From contig NZ_AQRA01000003.1 of NCBI RefSeq assembly GCF_000626715.1, positions 186,001 to 250,000 of the forward strand: 64,000 nucleotides of DNA. Direction: 5' to 3'. The translations under genes were made by a program, and so were the position numbers. The notes below the pieces were generated by a model that worked only from the letters and a program-made list of their open reading frames with translations, made no database searches and was not told the origin of the DNA. Below are positions 1 through 15,000 of this stretch, piece after piece. Position 1 is the stretch's first letter. Every line of letters starts with the position of its first letter. This stretch comes from Aquimarina atlantica (lineage in GTDB: Bacteria > Bacteroidota > Bacteroidia > Flavobacteriales > Flavobacteriaceae).

Positions 1-3000
1 AATACCTTAGAACAGGAGATATGGGGTTTATGAATAATAATGAACTCTATGTTTCTGGAAGATTAAAAGAAATGATGATCATTAATGGAGTGAATCATTA
101 TCCCCAGGATATTGAAAAAACAGTGCAGGAATCACATACCGATCTACAAGTTAATGCAGGTGCTGCTTTTTCTATTGCAATAGGAAGCGAAAACAAATTG
201 GTTATTGCACAAGAAATAAAAAGGACAAGTTTAAGAAGTTATGATTTTGATTCAATTAGGAAAACCATTACAAAATCTATTTTAGAAACCCATGACCTTT
301 CTGTATTTGCCATAGTATTACTAACTCCTGGTGGTGTTTCTAAAACTACCAGCGGAAAAATCCAACGATTAGTTATAAAAAAAGCATATGAGTCTAATGC
401 TCTAGAAAAAGTAAAAGAAACATGGATTGTCTCGGGAAGCAAAAGGGGTATTAAAAAAGATAAAAGCAATAGTATTGTTTCAGAAAACTTAGAAGATAAA
501 AAAACATTAGATCCGAAGATAATTAATAGGATTATGATGATTTTGGGTGAAGAAACCGAATTTCCCTTGTATCAAATTCAACCCAATACTTCTTTCTTTG
601 AATTAGGAATATCCTCGATACAATCTATTCGAATAGCAGGAAAAATATCTGAGTATTTTGAGATAGATGTACCTTCTTCATTGTTATTAGAATATCCTTC
701 GATTGAAGAGTGTGCAGACTTTTTGTCGACGGAATTAGAAAATGCAAAAAATAAGAACCAGGCCAAAGATACCATCGTAAAAATTAAAGATGAACTGATT
801 AAAATCCCATTGACCTATGCGCAAGAAAGTTTATGGTTGATAGACCAAACATATGGTAGTGTTGATTATCACCTGCATAGAGCGATTAACTTATCTGATT
901 TTCCTGATATTTCTTGTATAGAAGAAGCTTTACAAATCTTAGTCGTTAGGCATGAGGCATTTCGATCTGTAGTTAAGATAGATGAAAACGGAGCTTTATA
1001 TCAAGAGGTTCTAGAGGATTTTTCATTTAGAGTTACGCATCAAATATTAGAGAAGCATCAAAATTTAGAACAAGAGATTGAAGCAAATACCAATATTCCT
1101 TTTGACTTATCATCTGATCTTAAAATTCGAGTTACGCTATTCGAAACTGAAAAAAAAGAGTATGTTCTCTTGTTTGTATTGCATCATATTGCTGCAGACG
1201 GGCTATCCGAACCTATATTTTTCTCAGAGTTTGTCTCATGTTATACGAATCTTCTTAAAGGGCAACACCCTAATTTGGAAAAATCAACGGTTAGATACAT
1301 AGATTATGCAGCCTGGCAACGTAATCCACATCAGGAGAAAGTTTTAGAAGAAAAGCTGGATTATTGGATAACACAATTACAAGGTATTGTCCAGATCAAT
1401 GTACCATATGATTTTTCAGTCGTTGGTCAGCACGATAAAAAAGGAGAGAAAATTTCGCTTGTCCTGGGTAAAGAATTAAAAAATAATTTACTTCAATTCT
1501 CCAAATCAGAAGGCGTTACGTTGTATATGACAATGCTAGCGGCATTCAAAGTCTTACTTTATAAGTACAGTGGTCAGTCTGATATTTGTATAGGAACTCC
1601 TATTGCAAACCGAACACAAACTGAGGTTTTTAATTTGGTCGGAATGTTTGTCAATACGTTGGCATTACGAAGTGATTTAGGAGGTAACCCAGATTTTAGA
1701 GAGTTTTTACTAGAAGTAAAAAATACTACCCTAAGTGCTTATTCACATCAATCTGTTCCTTTCGAAAAGATTGTAGAACGATTATCTCCTAATAGGGAAT
1801 TAGGCAAAAATCCATTATTTCAGATTATGTTTGATTTTCAGGACCATTTTGATCTTGATGGATTTCAATTAGGAGAAATAACTCTTTCTGAGCACCTGAT
1901 AAAACATACTATATCTCAATTTGATTTCACATTAGAAGTGCGAGATATTCCTGAAGCACTTAATTTATCAATAGAATACTCAACCTCTTTATTTAAGGAG
2001 TCTACGGTAAGGCGCTTATTATCACATTATGAAGAACTGTTAAAGAGTATTGTCAATAATGTTTCTTCTCCTATAGATTCTTTATCGATGCTGCCAAAGC
2101 AGGAAGAAGAATTAATTTTGGGTCGAAGAGTTACACCAGCAGGACTAAGTTTCAATCCAGGAGCAGTTGATTTGGGTAATGAATCTCCGATCAATGTTCG
2201 TTTTGAATCCATAGTAGCAACTGATCCTGGTGCTGTAGCATTAATACACAATGAGAAGATTTGGAGTTATAGCGACCTTAATTCGTATTCAAACCAGATT
2301 GCTCACAGTTTGTTGTCGTTAGATCTTTCGCCTTCTTCTATAGTTGGAGTGTATATGGATCGTAGTGTTGAATTTGTAGGTTGTTTACTGGGTATTTTCA
2401 AATCGGGTCATGTGTATACTCCTTTGGATACCAATAACCCACCGTCTCGTATAGGTTCGATGTTATCGGATAATCCATTTTCTGTATTAATTACAACAAG
2501 TTCTTTATTGTCAGAATTAGGAGATTTGAAAGATATCATAGTTTTGGTAATTGATGAATTGCCTGATGATTCTATAGAAGATAAGGTTGTTTATGATAGC
2601 AATATGATTGCAGGTAAACCTAAGGATAATCCTGAGAACAGGAATTTAATGGATAGCTGGGCGTATATTTTATATACTTCGGGATCTACGGGAGCTCCCA
2701 AAGGGGCTATTACACGTCATGATGGGGCGATGAACCATATTTTGGCAGAGTATGCTGTTATGGATTTAGCAGATGGGTTCCGATTCTTACAAAGTGCAGG
2801 TATTGGTTCAGATATTTCAGTATGGCAGATTTTAGGTCCTTTACTCAAGGGAGGAGTAAGTGTAATCGTCGACAAGTATGAGTTATTAGAGTATGGCAAG
2901 TTGTTGGATACCTTGATTCGAAGAAGAGTTACTCTTATCGAGTTTGTACCAACCTATATGTGGGGATTATTGTCGTATATAAAAGAACAGGAAGAAGCGG

Positions 3001-6000
3001 TTATTTTGAAAGATCTATCAAGCATTATGCTTGTGGGCGAGTCTATTCCTGTTGCGATGGTTAATGAACTGAAACGTTTGTATCCCGAGGTAAGGTTATG
3101 GAATGCTTATGGTCCTTGCGAGGCATCCGATGATGTTATCCAGTATGAGATCAAAGACTTTTTAGAGGAGACCCAGGTACGAGTTCCTATCGGTCGTGTT
3201 ATTCCTAATATGAACACTGTTATTTTGGATAAATCGGGAGGGTTGTGTCCGATAGGAGTTATAGGAGAGATAGGTGTTAGTGGAGTAGGAGTAGGAGCAG
3301 GATATTTAGGATTACCAGATCGTACTTCAGAGAGTTTTATAGAGAACCCCTTCAAAGATTTATTAGGCGATGTTTTGTATAAGACAGGAGACTTAGGTCG
3401 TTGGCTTGAAGATGGGAACATTGAATTTATAGGAAGGGAGGACCACCAGGTTAAGATTCGAGGACATCGTGTAGAGTTAGAGGATATAGCTTCAGCTTTA
3501 CGTAAGGATGCTTATGTTGAGGATTGTCATGTTTTGGTTCACAGGACAGGAGGTCAGGATTTAGTGATTTGCTTTGTTGTATTAAGTTCTCAAGGCTTAT
3601 TGTATGCTTCAGATTCTTCAATTACAGAAGTTTTCCATTTGTTATGCAAGGATGAGTTACCGAGTTATATGCATCCTTCTCATTATCATATTGTAGATGA
3701 GTTTCCATCAAATTTGAGTGATAAAGTAGATGGCAAGGCTTTGTTAGATATTTTCTTATCAGATTTTGATGATGGAGTTAGTCTTTCTCAACATGTTTAT
3801 GAGGCTCCACGTAATGAAATAGAGGAACACCTGGTTGATATCTGGCAGGAATTGTTGCATATAGACAAAATCGGAGTTTATGATAATTTCTTTGAGTTAG
3901 GAGGTCATTCATTATTAGCGACACAACTGGTGTCTATGATCCGTAAGCAACTAAACATAGAAGTAGCAATAAAAGATATATTTATACATGCCCGGTTGTC
4001 TGATCTAGCAGTTCACATATCAGAACAGACATCAGGAGTTTTATTACCGGCAATTACTCCTCAGGAGAGATCAGAACATATCCCTTTATCCTATAGCCAG
4101 GAACGTTTATGGTTTTTGGATGAATTAGAAGGTAGTATTGCCTATCATATGCCAGTAGTTTTAAGTTTAGAAGGGGCTTTAGATATTGATGTGTTAGAAC
4201 AATCCTTTAGAGGAATTATATCAAGACACGAAGTGTTACGAACAATGATTAACTCTGAAGAAGGAGTAGGTTATCAAGAAGTGATTTCAGCAGATAACTG
4301 GAGATTAGAAAAAGGTATAATAGAAGATAAAAAATATATTGATGAAACGATAGCTGCTTTTATAAAAATACCTTTCAATTTATCAAAAGATTATAAGTTT
4401 AGGGCTTGTGTATATGATTTAGGAACAGATGGCTACTTATTAGCAGGAGTATTGCATCATATTGCCAGCGATGGTTGGTCAGAAGGAGTATTCGTAAACG
4501 AGTTTAAAGAATTATATAGCGCTTTCTACAAGGGGAACACACCAATCTTGCCAGAATTACCCTTGCAATATTCGGATTATGCTATCTGGCAACGTAATCA
4601 TATAAAAGGAGAGGTATTAGAAAATGAATTATCCTACTGGGATCAAAAATTACAAGGAGTCACTCCTTTGTCATTACCTACAGATTATGCACGTCCCTCT
4701 GTGCAAAGTACAGAAGGGGCTACAATAGATTTTCAACTAAATGAAGAGTTAGGAAATGCTTTAGAAACATTGTGTCAACAAGAAGGTGTTACCTTGTTCA
4801 TGATGTTATTATCAGCTTTTAAAGTTCTACTACATAAGTATAGTAATCAGGAGGATATTTGTGTAGGTAGCCCAATAGCAAATCGTACGCAATCTGAGTT
4901 AGAAGGAATTATTGGTTTTTTTGTAAATACTCTGGCATTACGTACCGATGTAAGTGGTAATCCTAACTTTAAAGAGTTGTTACATAAAGTGAAAGAAACA
5001 ACTTTAGAAGGATATGATCATCAGCTAGCTCCTTTTGAGAAAGTAGTAGATAGAGTGGTAGATACTCGTGATATGAGTATTACTCCATTGTTTCAGGTAT
5101 TATTTGTACTACAGAATACTCCAGAGATTCATGGTGAAATGCTAGAAATGCAAGATGTGTCTATAACCAATTATGAGTTCGGTAATACCACTTCCAAATT
5201 TGATTTAACCCTTAATGTACTAGAAAATCAAAAAGGTATTTTATTAACAATGGAATACTGCACTGCATTGTTTGATAGAACAACCGTGGAGCAAATGTTG
5301 ATACATTACAAGGAGTTGCTTATTACTATTACAAAGAATATAGAAGCGCCTATACATAAATTGTCTATTATAACAGAACAGGAGCGAGATACATTACTGT
5401 ATACATTTAATAATGGTATCTGTGAATATCCTAAAAATAAAACCATAGTTGATTTGTTTACCAATCAGGCAGAAAAAACTCCTGATGCAATTGCTGTGGT
5501 TTATGAAGGACAGAAGCTGACTTATAAAGACTTAGACGAGCGATCTAATCAATTGAGCCATTATCTAATCCAAAAAGGAGTACAACCTGAAGAATTAATA
5601 GGTATTTGTATGGATCGATCTTTAGATATGATTACCGGTATTTTTGGAATACTAAAAGCTGGCGGTGCTTATGTTCCTATTGATCCGGATTATCCTCAAA
5701 ACAGAATCGATTATATGATAAAAGATTCTGGAGTTAATTTAGTAGTAAGCAACTCTGATATAACACCTGTTTTTGAAGAAACAAAAGGATTGAGTATCGT
5801 ATCTCTGGATAAAGAATGGGGAGTTATCAGTAACAATTCAACTCATCCAACGAATAGACAACTGAATCCGAATGGATTGGCCTATGTGATTTATACTTCT
5901 GGTAGTACTGGTAAACCTAAAGGAGTTTTAATAACCAATACCAATGTGGTACGATTATTCGAAAACGAATCTCCTTTGTACGATTTTAATTCTGATGATG

Positions 6001-9000
6001 TTTGGACATTATTTCATTCGTTTTGTTTTGATTTCTCGGTATGGGAAATGTATGGAGCATTGTTTTACGGAGGACGTTTGGTTATTGTACCTAAAACTGT
6101 AACCAAAGACGCAATTGCTTTCAAGAAGTTATTGATAGAGGAAGGAGTTACTGTGTTAAACCAGACTCCCGGAGCCTTCTATGTACTTCAGGAAGAAATA
6201 CTACAGGAAAATCAACAAACCTCATTGAGATATGTAATTTTTGGAGGAGAAGCTTTGAATCCCAGTTATTTATCTGGATGGAAACATACCTATCCAAATT
6301 GTAAATTAATTAATATGTATGGAATTACGGAAACTACCGTACATGTTACTTATAAAGAGATTGAAGAAGTAGATACACTTAGTTCTACAAGTACTATTGG
6401 AGCTGCAATCCCAACATTAAGTTGTCATATACTTGATGAACATTTAAACCTGGTTCCTATTGGAGTAGTGGGCGAACTTTGTATCGGTGGCGCAGGAGTA
6501 GCCAGAGGGTACCTTAATAGAGAAGAGTTAACATCAGAACGATTTATTCCTGATCCTTTTAGTACAGAGAAAGAAGCCCGGTTATACAAATCTGGTGATT
6601 TAGGAAGATGGTTACCCGACGGAACTATTGAATATATAGGTAGAAAAGATGCCCAGGTAAAAATTAGAGGATATCGAATGGAACTCGGGGAGATCGAGAA
6701 TGTATTATCAGTATTAGAATCTGTAAAACAATGCTGCGTTCTGGCCAAAGAAGATAGTGCCGGAAATAAACGTTTGGTAGCTTACGTAATTATAGAAGGG
6801 GATTTTGATAAACTTGGTGTACAGACTGAGTTAGGTGAAAAATTACCAGATTATATGATCCCAAAGTTGTGGGTTGTTCTGGATCAAATGCCTTTGACAA
6901 GTAATGGTAAGATTGATAAGAAATCATTACCAGAACCCGATGCAAATCAATTATCTACAAATGAATATGTAGCGCCTGAAACAACAACAGAAAAACAATT
7001 AGCAACGATATGGAAAGAATTGTTAGGACTGGAAAAAGTAGGAATACATGATAATTTCTTTGAGGTAGGGGGTGATTCGATTATTTCTATACGATTGATT
7101 TCTAAAATCAATGAAAGTTTTAGTAGGCAAACTCAATTACAGGATTTATTTAAACATAATACCATTAAAAGTTTTTCTGATGCAGTATTATTGAGTGATC
7201 AACAAAACGATACATTTGAACTCTTGTATAAAACGGTTGAGGCAGAAATAACAGAATTGAGCCATACCGTTCAAAGTGAAATAGAACTTTCTGATCAGAT
7301 AGAAGATGTATATCCTATGAGTGATGTACAGCAAGGGATGATCTTAGAATCTTTATTAGATCCCTCTCTTGCAGTTTTTCATGATCAGATGGCATTTCCG
7401 ATTAAGGATACTTCTTTTAACATAGATGTATTTCAGAAGGCGATTACTTTACTGATAGAAAAACATGCCATATTCCGTACCGGATTCAATTTTTTGGATT
7501 ACGATCAACCTATTCAAATCATTTATAAAACCGCTCCTGCTAAGGTATTGTTTGAAGATTTAAGTTTACTGGATCAACAAGCACAAGAAAAAGCAATTGA
7601 GAACTATCTTGAATCTGAAAGGAACATCCCTTTCGAAATTAAAGCAGGACCTCTCTATCGTTTTAAGGTATTAACAATCGATGATTCTAATTTGTTATTC
7701 ATTTATCAGTTTCATCATGCTATAATGGATGGTTGGAGTGTGGCTTCTTTCATTACAGAATTGTATAGAACTTATTTCGAACTTAAAAAAGATATCCATT
7801 ATACTCCTGCCGTCATAGGTGATGGTCAGCGTGAATATGTGATTAGAGAATTAGTAGCCAAAAAAGATGCCGATGCTATTTCTTTTTGGAAAGAGAAATT
7901 ATCAGAATACAAGTATTTGGATGTTTTTTCAGATACTAAACAACCTACACAATATTACCATAAACACTATAGTGTATCCTATTTGAAGGACCTTAGAACG
8001 CTATGTAAGAAGTATAAAGTGTCGCTGAAGTCTTTGTTTTTTGGAGCGTATGTATATGCTTTAAAGATGTTGACCCATGAAGAAGAATTAACCGTTGGTT
8101 TGGTAGGTAATAATAGACCGCAAATCAAGGATGGAGATAAGACATTAGGATGTTTTTTAAATACATTGCCTGTTAGGTATACTTCTCAATCAGAGCATAG
8201 TTGGCTGTCTTATTTTGAAAGTATTACGACTATACTTGAGGAAATAAATCTGTACGGTCATTTGACTTTTTTTGAGATGAAACGCCATCTTGGATTACAG
8301 AAAGAAGATCTTGTTTTTGATACCTTGTTTAATTTTATCGATTTTCATGTATATAATGAGATTTTTGAAAAAGATGCTTCGCCAGATAGTTTGATAAGAG
8401 ATGAAGGGGATAAAAAAGGATTAAAAGTTAGATCTTTTGAGAGAACCAACTCAAGTTTGAATTTGACTGTAAATTTAACCGGTGGTAGAGGAGTAGAGTT
8501 TTCGTATGAACTTCATAATGATTTTAAGTCCGGAATTACCTTAGAACATTTTCACACGTTCATTGATAATATTCTGACCTGTTTTTGTAATAAGCCGGAA
8601 GAACCAATCGATAATAAAACTTTATTATCGTATTCAGAACAGCAGAAATTACTTCAGGATTTTAATGATACTCAAATAGCTTATCCAAAAGATAAATCAG
8701 TTGTTGATTTATTCAGAAAACAAGTGGCAAAAACACCAAACGGTATTGCTGTTGTTTCTGAAAAAAGTACTTTAACATATAAGGAACTGGATGATCGTTC
8801 TAATCAATTGGCAAATTATATTCTTTCAAATTATACTATTGAAAAAGAGAATTTAATAGGGGTAATGTTGGACCGAAGTGATCAATTAATTATTTCAATA
8901 CTAGCTATCCTGAAAACCGGATGTGCCTATGTTCCTATTGATATTAATTATCCAGAGGAACGAAAAGAATATATAAAGAAGGATAGTGAATGTGTCTTAA

Positions 9001-12000
9001 TTGTTGATGAGGTAGTATTGAATTCTTTCAAAGAAGATCAAGATAAATACTCAGAAAATTTTTCAACTGTAACTATTGAACCAGGTTATTTAGCCTATGT
9101 TATTTATACTTCAGGATCTACAGGGAGACCTAAAGGAGTTATGATAGAACATCAAAATTTAGTGCATTTATGTTTCTGGCATAAAGATGCATATAATGTT
9201 ACTCAGGAAAGTAAAAGCACATTGTTTTCGAGTATTGGTTTTGATGCTTCTGTCTGGGAAATTTACCCATACTTACTTTTTGGAGCTAGTTTATACCCTA
9301 TTTCAGAAGAGCTTAGGTATGATTTGGATCAGCTACCAAATTTTTTGAAAGATCACAGGATCACTCATAGTTATATTCCTACTTCATTATGTCAAAGTTT
9401 TATAGATCAGGAAATTTCCTTACCGTATACAACTGTTTTGACAGGTGGAGATACGTTGCATATAAGTAAGCCGACAGATATTGTTCTATATAACAATTAT
9501 GGCCCAACTGAAGGTACTGTGGTTGCCACCTATCATAAAGTAACTAATGGTCATGATGATCAAAAAATACCGATAGGAGTTCCTATTTCTAATACGGAGG
9601 TTTACATTTTAAATTCGGAGCTTGATTTATTACCAATAGGAGTTATTGGAGAATTGTGTATTAGCGGTTCAGGTTTGGCCCGGGGGTATTTAAATCGTGA
9701 AGATTTAACAGAAGAGAAGTTTGTTGCTCATCCATTTAAACCGGGAGAGCGTTTATATAAGACAGGAGATTTGGCTCGCTGGTTAGCTGATGGCACTATA
9801 GAGTTTATAGGCCGTAAGGATACCCAGGTAAAGATTCGTGGTTATCGTATAGAATTAGGCGAGATAGAAAGTGTTTTATCAGATCTATCAATTGTTCAGA
9901 GTTGTTGTGTATTGGCCCGGGATGATGGTAATGGCAGTAAACGTTTAGTCGGTTATGTTGTTGTAGAAGGTACATTAGAAAAGGATGAGTTAGAGCAGGA
10001 GCTACACTTGAGGTTACCGGATTATATGGTTCCCCAGTTATGGATTGAGTTAGAAGAGATGCCATTGACCAGCAATGGTAAGATAGACAGGAATGGGTTA
10101 CCTTCATTAGATGTTTCGCAGTTGTCGTTACAGGAGTATGTTGCTCCCCGTACGGAGATTGAAACACAACTGTCGGTTATCTGGCAGGATTTGTTAGGAG
10201 TTGATAAGATTGGAGTATATGATAATTTCTTTGAGTTAGGAGGTCATTCGTTATTAGCGACACGTTTGGTTGCTATGATCCGCAAAGAGCTGTCTGTCGA
10301 AGTTGCTATTCGAGATATATTTTCACATTCTACGATTTCGGACTTAGGACATCATTTATCTGATGCTTCAGAAAACACAGTTTTACCTTCGATTATACCA
10401 CAGGATAAGCCAGAACATATTCCATTATCCTTTAGCCAGGAGCGATTGTGGTTTATAGATAAGTTAGAAGGTAGTATTGCCTATCATATTCCTGCAGTTT
10501 TACATTTAGAAGGGGATTTAGATATAGCTATTTTAGAAGCTTCCCTAAGAAGTATTGTTTCTCGTCATGAAGTATTACGAACGGTATTTTATGCAGAGGA
10601 TGGAGTAGGATACCAAAAAGTGATTGGATCTGATGATTGGGTATTGCATAGAGAGCTAGTAACCGATACGACAAGTATAGATGATAAGATCGCTGCTTTT
10701 GTAGAGGATTCTTTTGATTTGTCAAGGGATTATATGTTTAGGGCTTGCTTATATGATTTTGGATCGAATCATTATATACTGGCTGGGGTTTTTCATCATA
10801 TTGCCAGTGATGGTTGGTCAGAAAGTATTTTGATTAATGAGTTGGTAGAATTGTATAGTTCAATTCAGGAAAAACGTTCTTCGAAATTACCGAGTCTGAG
10901 TTTGCAATATACCGATTATTCGATTTGGCAACGAAAGTATATTGAAGGTGATATTTTAGAAGGTCAATTATCATATTGGGAGGATAGGCTGAAAGGAGCT
11001 ACTCCATTATCCTTACCAACAGATTATGCACGACCTTCGATACAGAGTTATGAAGGGAATAGTGTTTCTCTTACGTTGGATGCTGATTTGAATAGGATGC
11101 TATCAGAACTTTGTTCAGAAGAGGGGGCTACTTTGTATATGGTTTTATTATCAGCTTTCAAGGTATTATTATCCCGTTATAGTGGTCAGGAAGATATTTG
11201 TGTAGGTACTCCAGTAGCCAATCGCACCCAATCGGAGTTAGAAGATATGATAGGGTTCTTTATCAATACGTTGGCACTTCGAAGTGATCTGGAAGGAAAC
11301 CCGAGTTTTAAAGAAGTTTTAGAAAGAGTAAAAGAAACTACGCTAGATGCATATGATCATCAATTGGCTCCTTTTGAAAAAGTGGTAGATAAGGTCATAG
11401 CGACTCGTGATATGAGTATGAGTCCTTTGTTTCAGGTAATGTTTGTATTACAAAACACACCAAAAGTAAAAGATCTTGAATTTAGTAAAACACGTGTTAG
11501 CACCTACGAGTATGAAGAAACCACTTCTCAGTTTGACCTGACCCTGACTGCGGTAGAAGAATCTGGAGGTATTTCATTAAACATGACATATTGTACGGCT
11601 CTGTTTAATAAAGATACAGTTACTCGTATGTTAGTTCACTATAAAGAATTATTGAGTAGCCTTGTCAAAGATATTACGTTGCCTATTCAAGCGTTGTCTA
11701 TGGTAACAAATCAGGAGAGAGAAGAATTGCTATACAAATTTAATGATACAGTAGTAGCATATCCAGAAGATAAGAGCATTATTGATTTGTTTAAGCAGCA
11801 GGTCAAAAAAACTCCAGATGCTATTGCTGTCATTTTTGAAAAAGATAAACTTAGTTTTAAAGAACTGGACGAAAGATCTAATCAATTGGCGCATTATCTT
11901 ATTAGCCAAGGTATCAGATCAGAAGAATTGGTAGGGATCTGCTTAGATCGTTCTTTAGAAATGATCATAGGTATTTTAGGGATACTAAAATCAGGAGCAG

Positions 12001-15000
12001 CATATGTACCTATAGACCCAGAATATCCATCAGAGCGTATCGATTATATATTGGAAGATGCTACCATTAAAATCTTATTGAGTAGTATCGACAGAAAAAC
12101 CCTCTTCGAGAAAACACATACATTAGAGGTTATTTCATTAGATGAAGATTGGGGTGCTATAAGCAATGAATCTACTGGCGATGTAGATAAGCAATTTAAC
12201 CCAAAATGTTTAGCCTATGTAATTTATACTTCGGGTAGTACAGGAAAACCCAAAGGTGTGATGAATGAACATAGAGGTGTTGTTAATAGGCTATTATGGA
12301 CTCAATCGCATTATAATCTTGATCCAAAAGATGCTATTCTGCAAAAAACATCATTCTGTTTTGATGTATCGGTATGGGAATTGTTCTGGCCCATTATAAG
12401 TGGAGCGAAATTAGTTTTTGCAAAACCAGAAGGGCATAAGGATGCACGGTATTTAAGAACATTGATAGAATCACATAACATTACTACAATTCACTTTGTG
12501 CCATCTATGTTACGAGCCTTTTTAAGTGAGATAAATATGGGAGATTGTAGTTGCCTAAAACGTGTTTTATGTAGTGGAGAAGCTTTGCTGGTAGATCAGG
12601 CACTATTATTTAGAAAGAAATTCAGTAATGTTAGATTAGATAATTTATACGGGCCGACAGAAGCAGCGATTGATGTGAGTTCCTGGGAGGTTCCGGCAGA
12701 AGGAGATTTGTCAAGAATTCCTATTGGGAAACCCGTTGCCAATACAAACCTTTATATTCTTGATAAAGAGGATCAGGTATTACCAATAGGAGTGGTAGGA
12801 GAGTTGTGTATTGGAGGAATTCAGGTCGCAAGAGGATATTTAAACCGGGAAGAATTAACAAAAGAAAAATTTGTAGCAGATCCTTTTATCGTAGAAGGCC
12901 GTATGTATAAGACAGGAGATTTAGCCCGATGGTTAGCAGATGGTACTATAGAATATATAGGAAGGAAAGATGATCAGGTCAAAATTAGAGGATACCGTAT
13001 AGAATTGGGTGAGATAGAAAATGTGCTATCTACAATTGAAAATATTCATAGTTGTTGTGTTCTGGCCAGAGAAGATGGCAGTGGGAATAAACGCCTGGTA
13101 GGTTATGTAGTAGGAAATCTTGATAAAGAAAAAGTCCAAAAAGAATTGTATTCAAGATTGCCAGAATATATGGTTCCTCAGTTATGGGTCGAATTAGAAG
13201 AAATGCCGCTGACCAGTAATGGTAAGTTAAATAAGAAAATACTTCCTGATCCGGATACATCTCTATTATCATCCCAGGAGTATGTTGCACCGCGTAATAA
13301 TATAGAGAAACAACTGGTTGAGATCTGGCAAGAATTGCTTGGTATTGATAAAGTTGGAGTGTATGATAATTTCTTTGAGCTGGGAGGGCATTCGTTATTG
13401 ATAGTTCAGTTAATTTCGAGACTACATGATCAAAACCTCCAAATAGAGGTTAAAGATATTTTTGCAAACCCCACAATAGAGGCATTAGCATTAAGGTTAG
13501 GTACAGTTACTTCTCACTATGAAGTTCCGGCCAATGGTATTACAGTAGGCTGTAAGAAGATTACTCCAGATATGGTTCCATTACTTGATTTTAGTCAGAA
13601 GGAGTTGGATATGGTTGTAGATCATATTGAAGGAGGCGTTGCTAATATCCAGGATATGTATCCGCTTTCTCCATTACAGGAAGGAATGTATTTTCATCAT
13701 TTATTGAGTGACCGTGATAGTGGAGATCCTTATGTTTTGCTTACAGGGATTTCTTTTGATCATCCCGATAAACGTTCAGAATTTATAGAAGCGTTCCGCT
13801 ATGTAGTTACTCGTCACGATGTACTTCGTACCTGTATTGTAAATGAAGGATTACCAAATGCCGTTCAGGTGGTTTTACGTGATGTGAAACTTAAGGTGTC
13901 AGAATTATCTTTTTCTTCATCGCAAAATGTGAAAGAGGAATTAGAATTGATGATGGCTTCGGGGAAACACTGGATAGATTTGTCAAAAGCTCCTTTATTA
14001 AGTTTAGAGACAGCAGATGATCCTACCACAGATAGTTATTACCTAATGATGAAGTATCATCATACCGTGATAGATCATGTTGGTTTAGAGAAGATCGTAG
14101 GAGAGATTCAGGTTTGTTTGTCTGGGGATAAATCAAGCCTTTCGACTCCTGTTTTATATCGTGATTTCATTGGCCATGTATTATATCAACAATCAACTAA
14201 TGATAGTGAGGTGTATTTCCGTTCACGTTTTGAAGGTATTACAGAACCCACGTTTCCTTTTGGCTTGTCTGATACATTAGGAGATGGTAGTGGTATTGAA
14301 GAATCTCGTTATGTTTTACCTCGGGATTTATCAAATCAACTTCGATCATTATCCCGTAGTTTAGGTATGACTCCCGCGGTTCTTTTTCATGCAGCCTGGG
14401 GATTAGTGATAGGTAGATGCAGTAGTAAGGATTATGCAATTTTTGGATCATTATTTTCGGGTCGATTACAAGGCTCATTAGAGGCAGGGCAATCTTTAGG
14501 ACTGTTTATTAATACACTTCCCGTGATCTTGAATTTATCTGATAATGTACGAGATTATGTAGCAGAAGTAAAGTCGGAGTTAGAAAGTCTATTACCTTAT
14601 GAGCAGACTCCTTTATCACGAATTCAGAACTGGAGTGGTGTTTCTAATGATACTCCATTGTTCAGCGCCTTATTAAATTACCGTCATTCTTCTCCTGCTT
14701 CTGATAATCCAGACACAGATTTAGGGATGCGTGTATTAGGAGAGAAAGAACGAACTAATTATCCTTTTGAATTAAGCGTAGATGATTTGGGAGAAGATTT
14801 TAGTTTGACTGCTTTTGTTGATGGTGATATTACACCTTTACGTGTTATTAAGTATATGGAAATGGCCTTGCAGGAACTTATAAAAGGCCTTGCTAGTAAA
14901 GATGTTATTGAGGTAAATAGCTTGAGTATCTTACCAAAAGAAGAACTACAATTATTAAATGGTTTTAATACTACAGAAGTATCCTATCCATTAGATCAAA

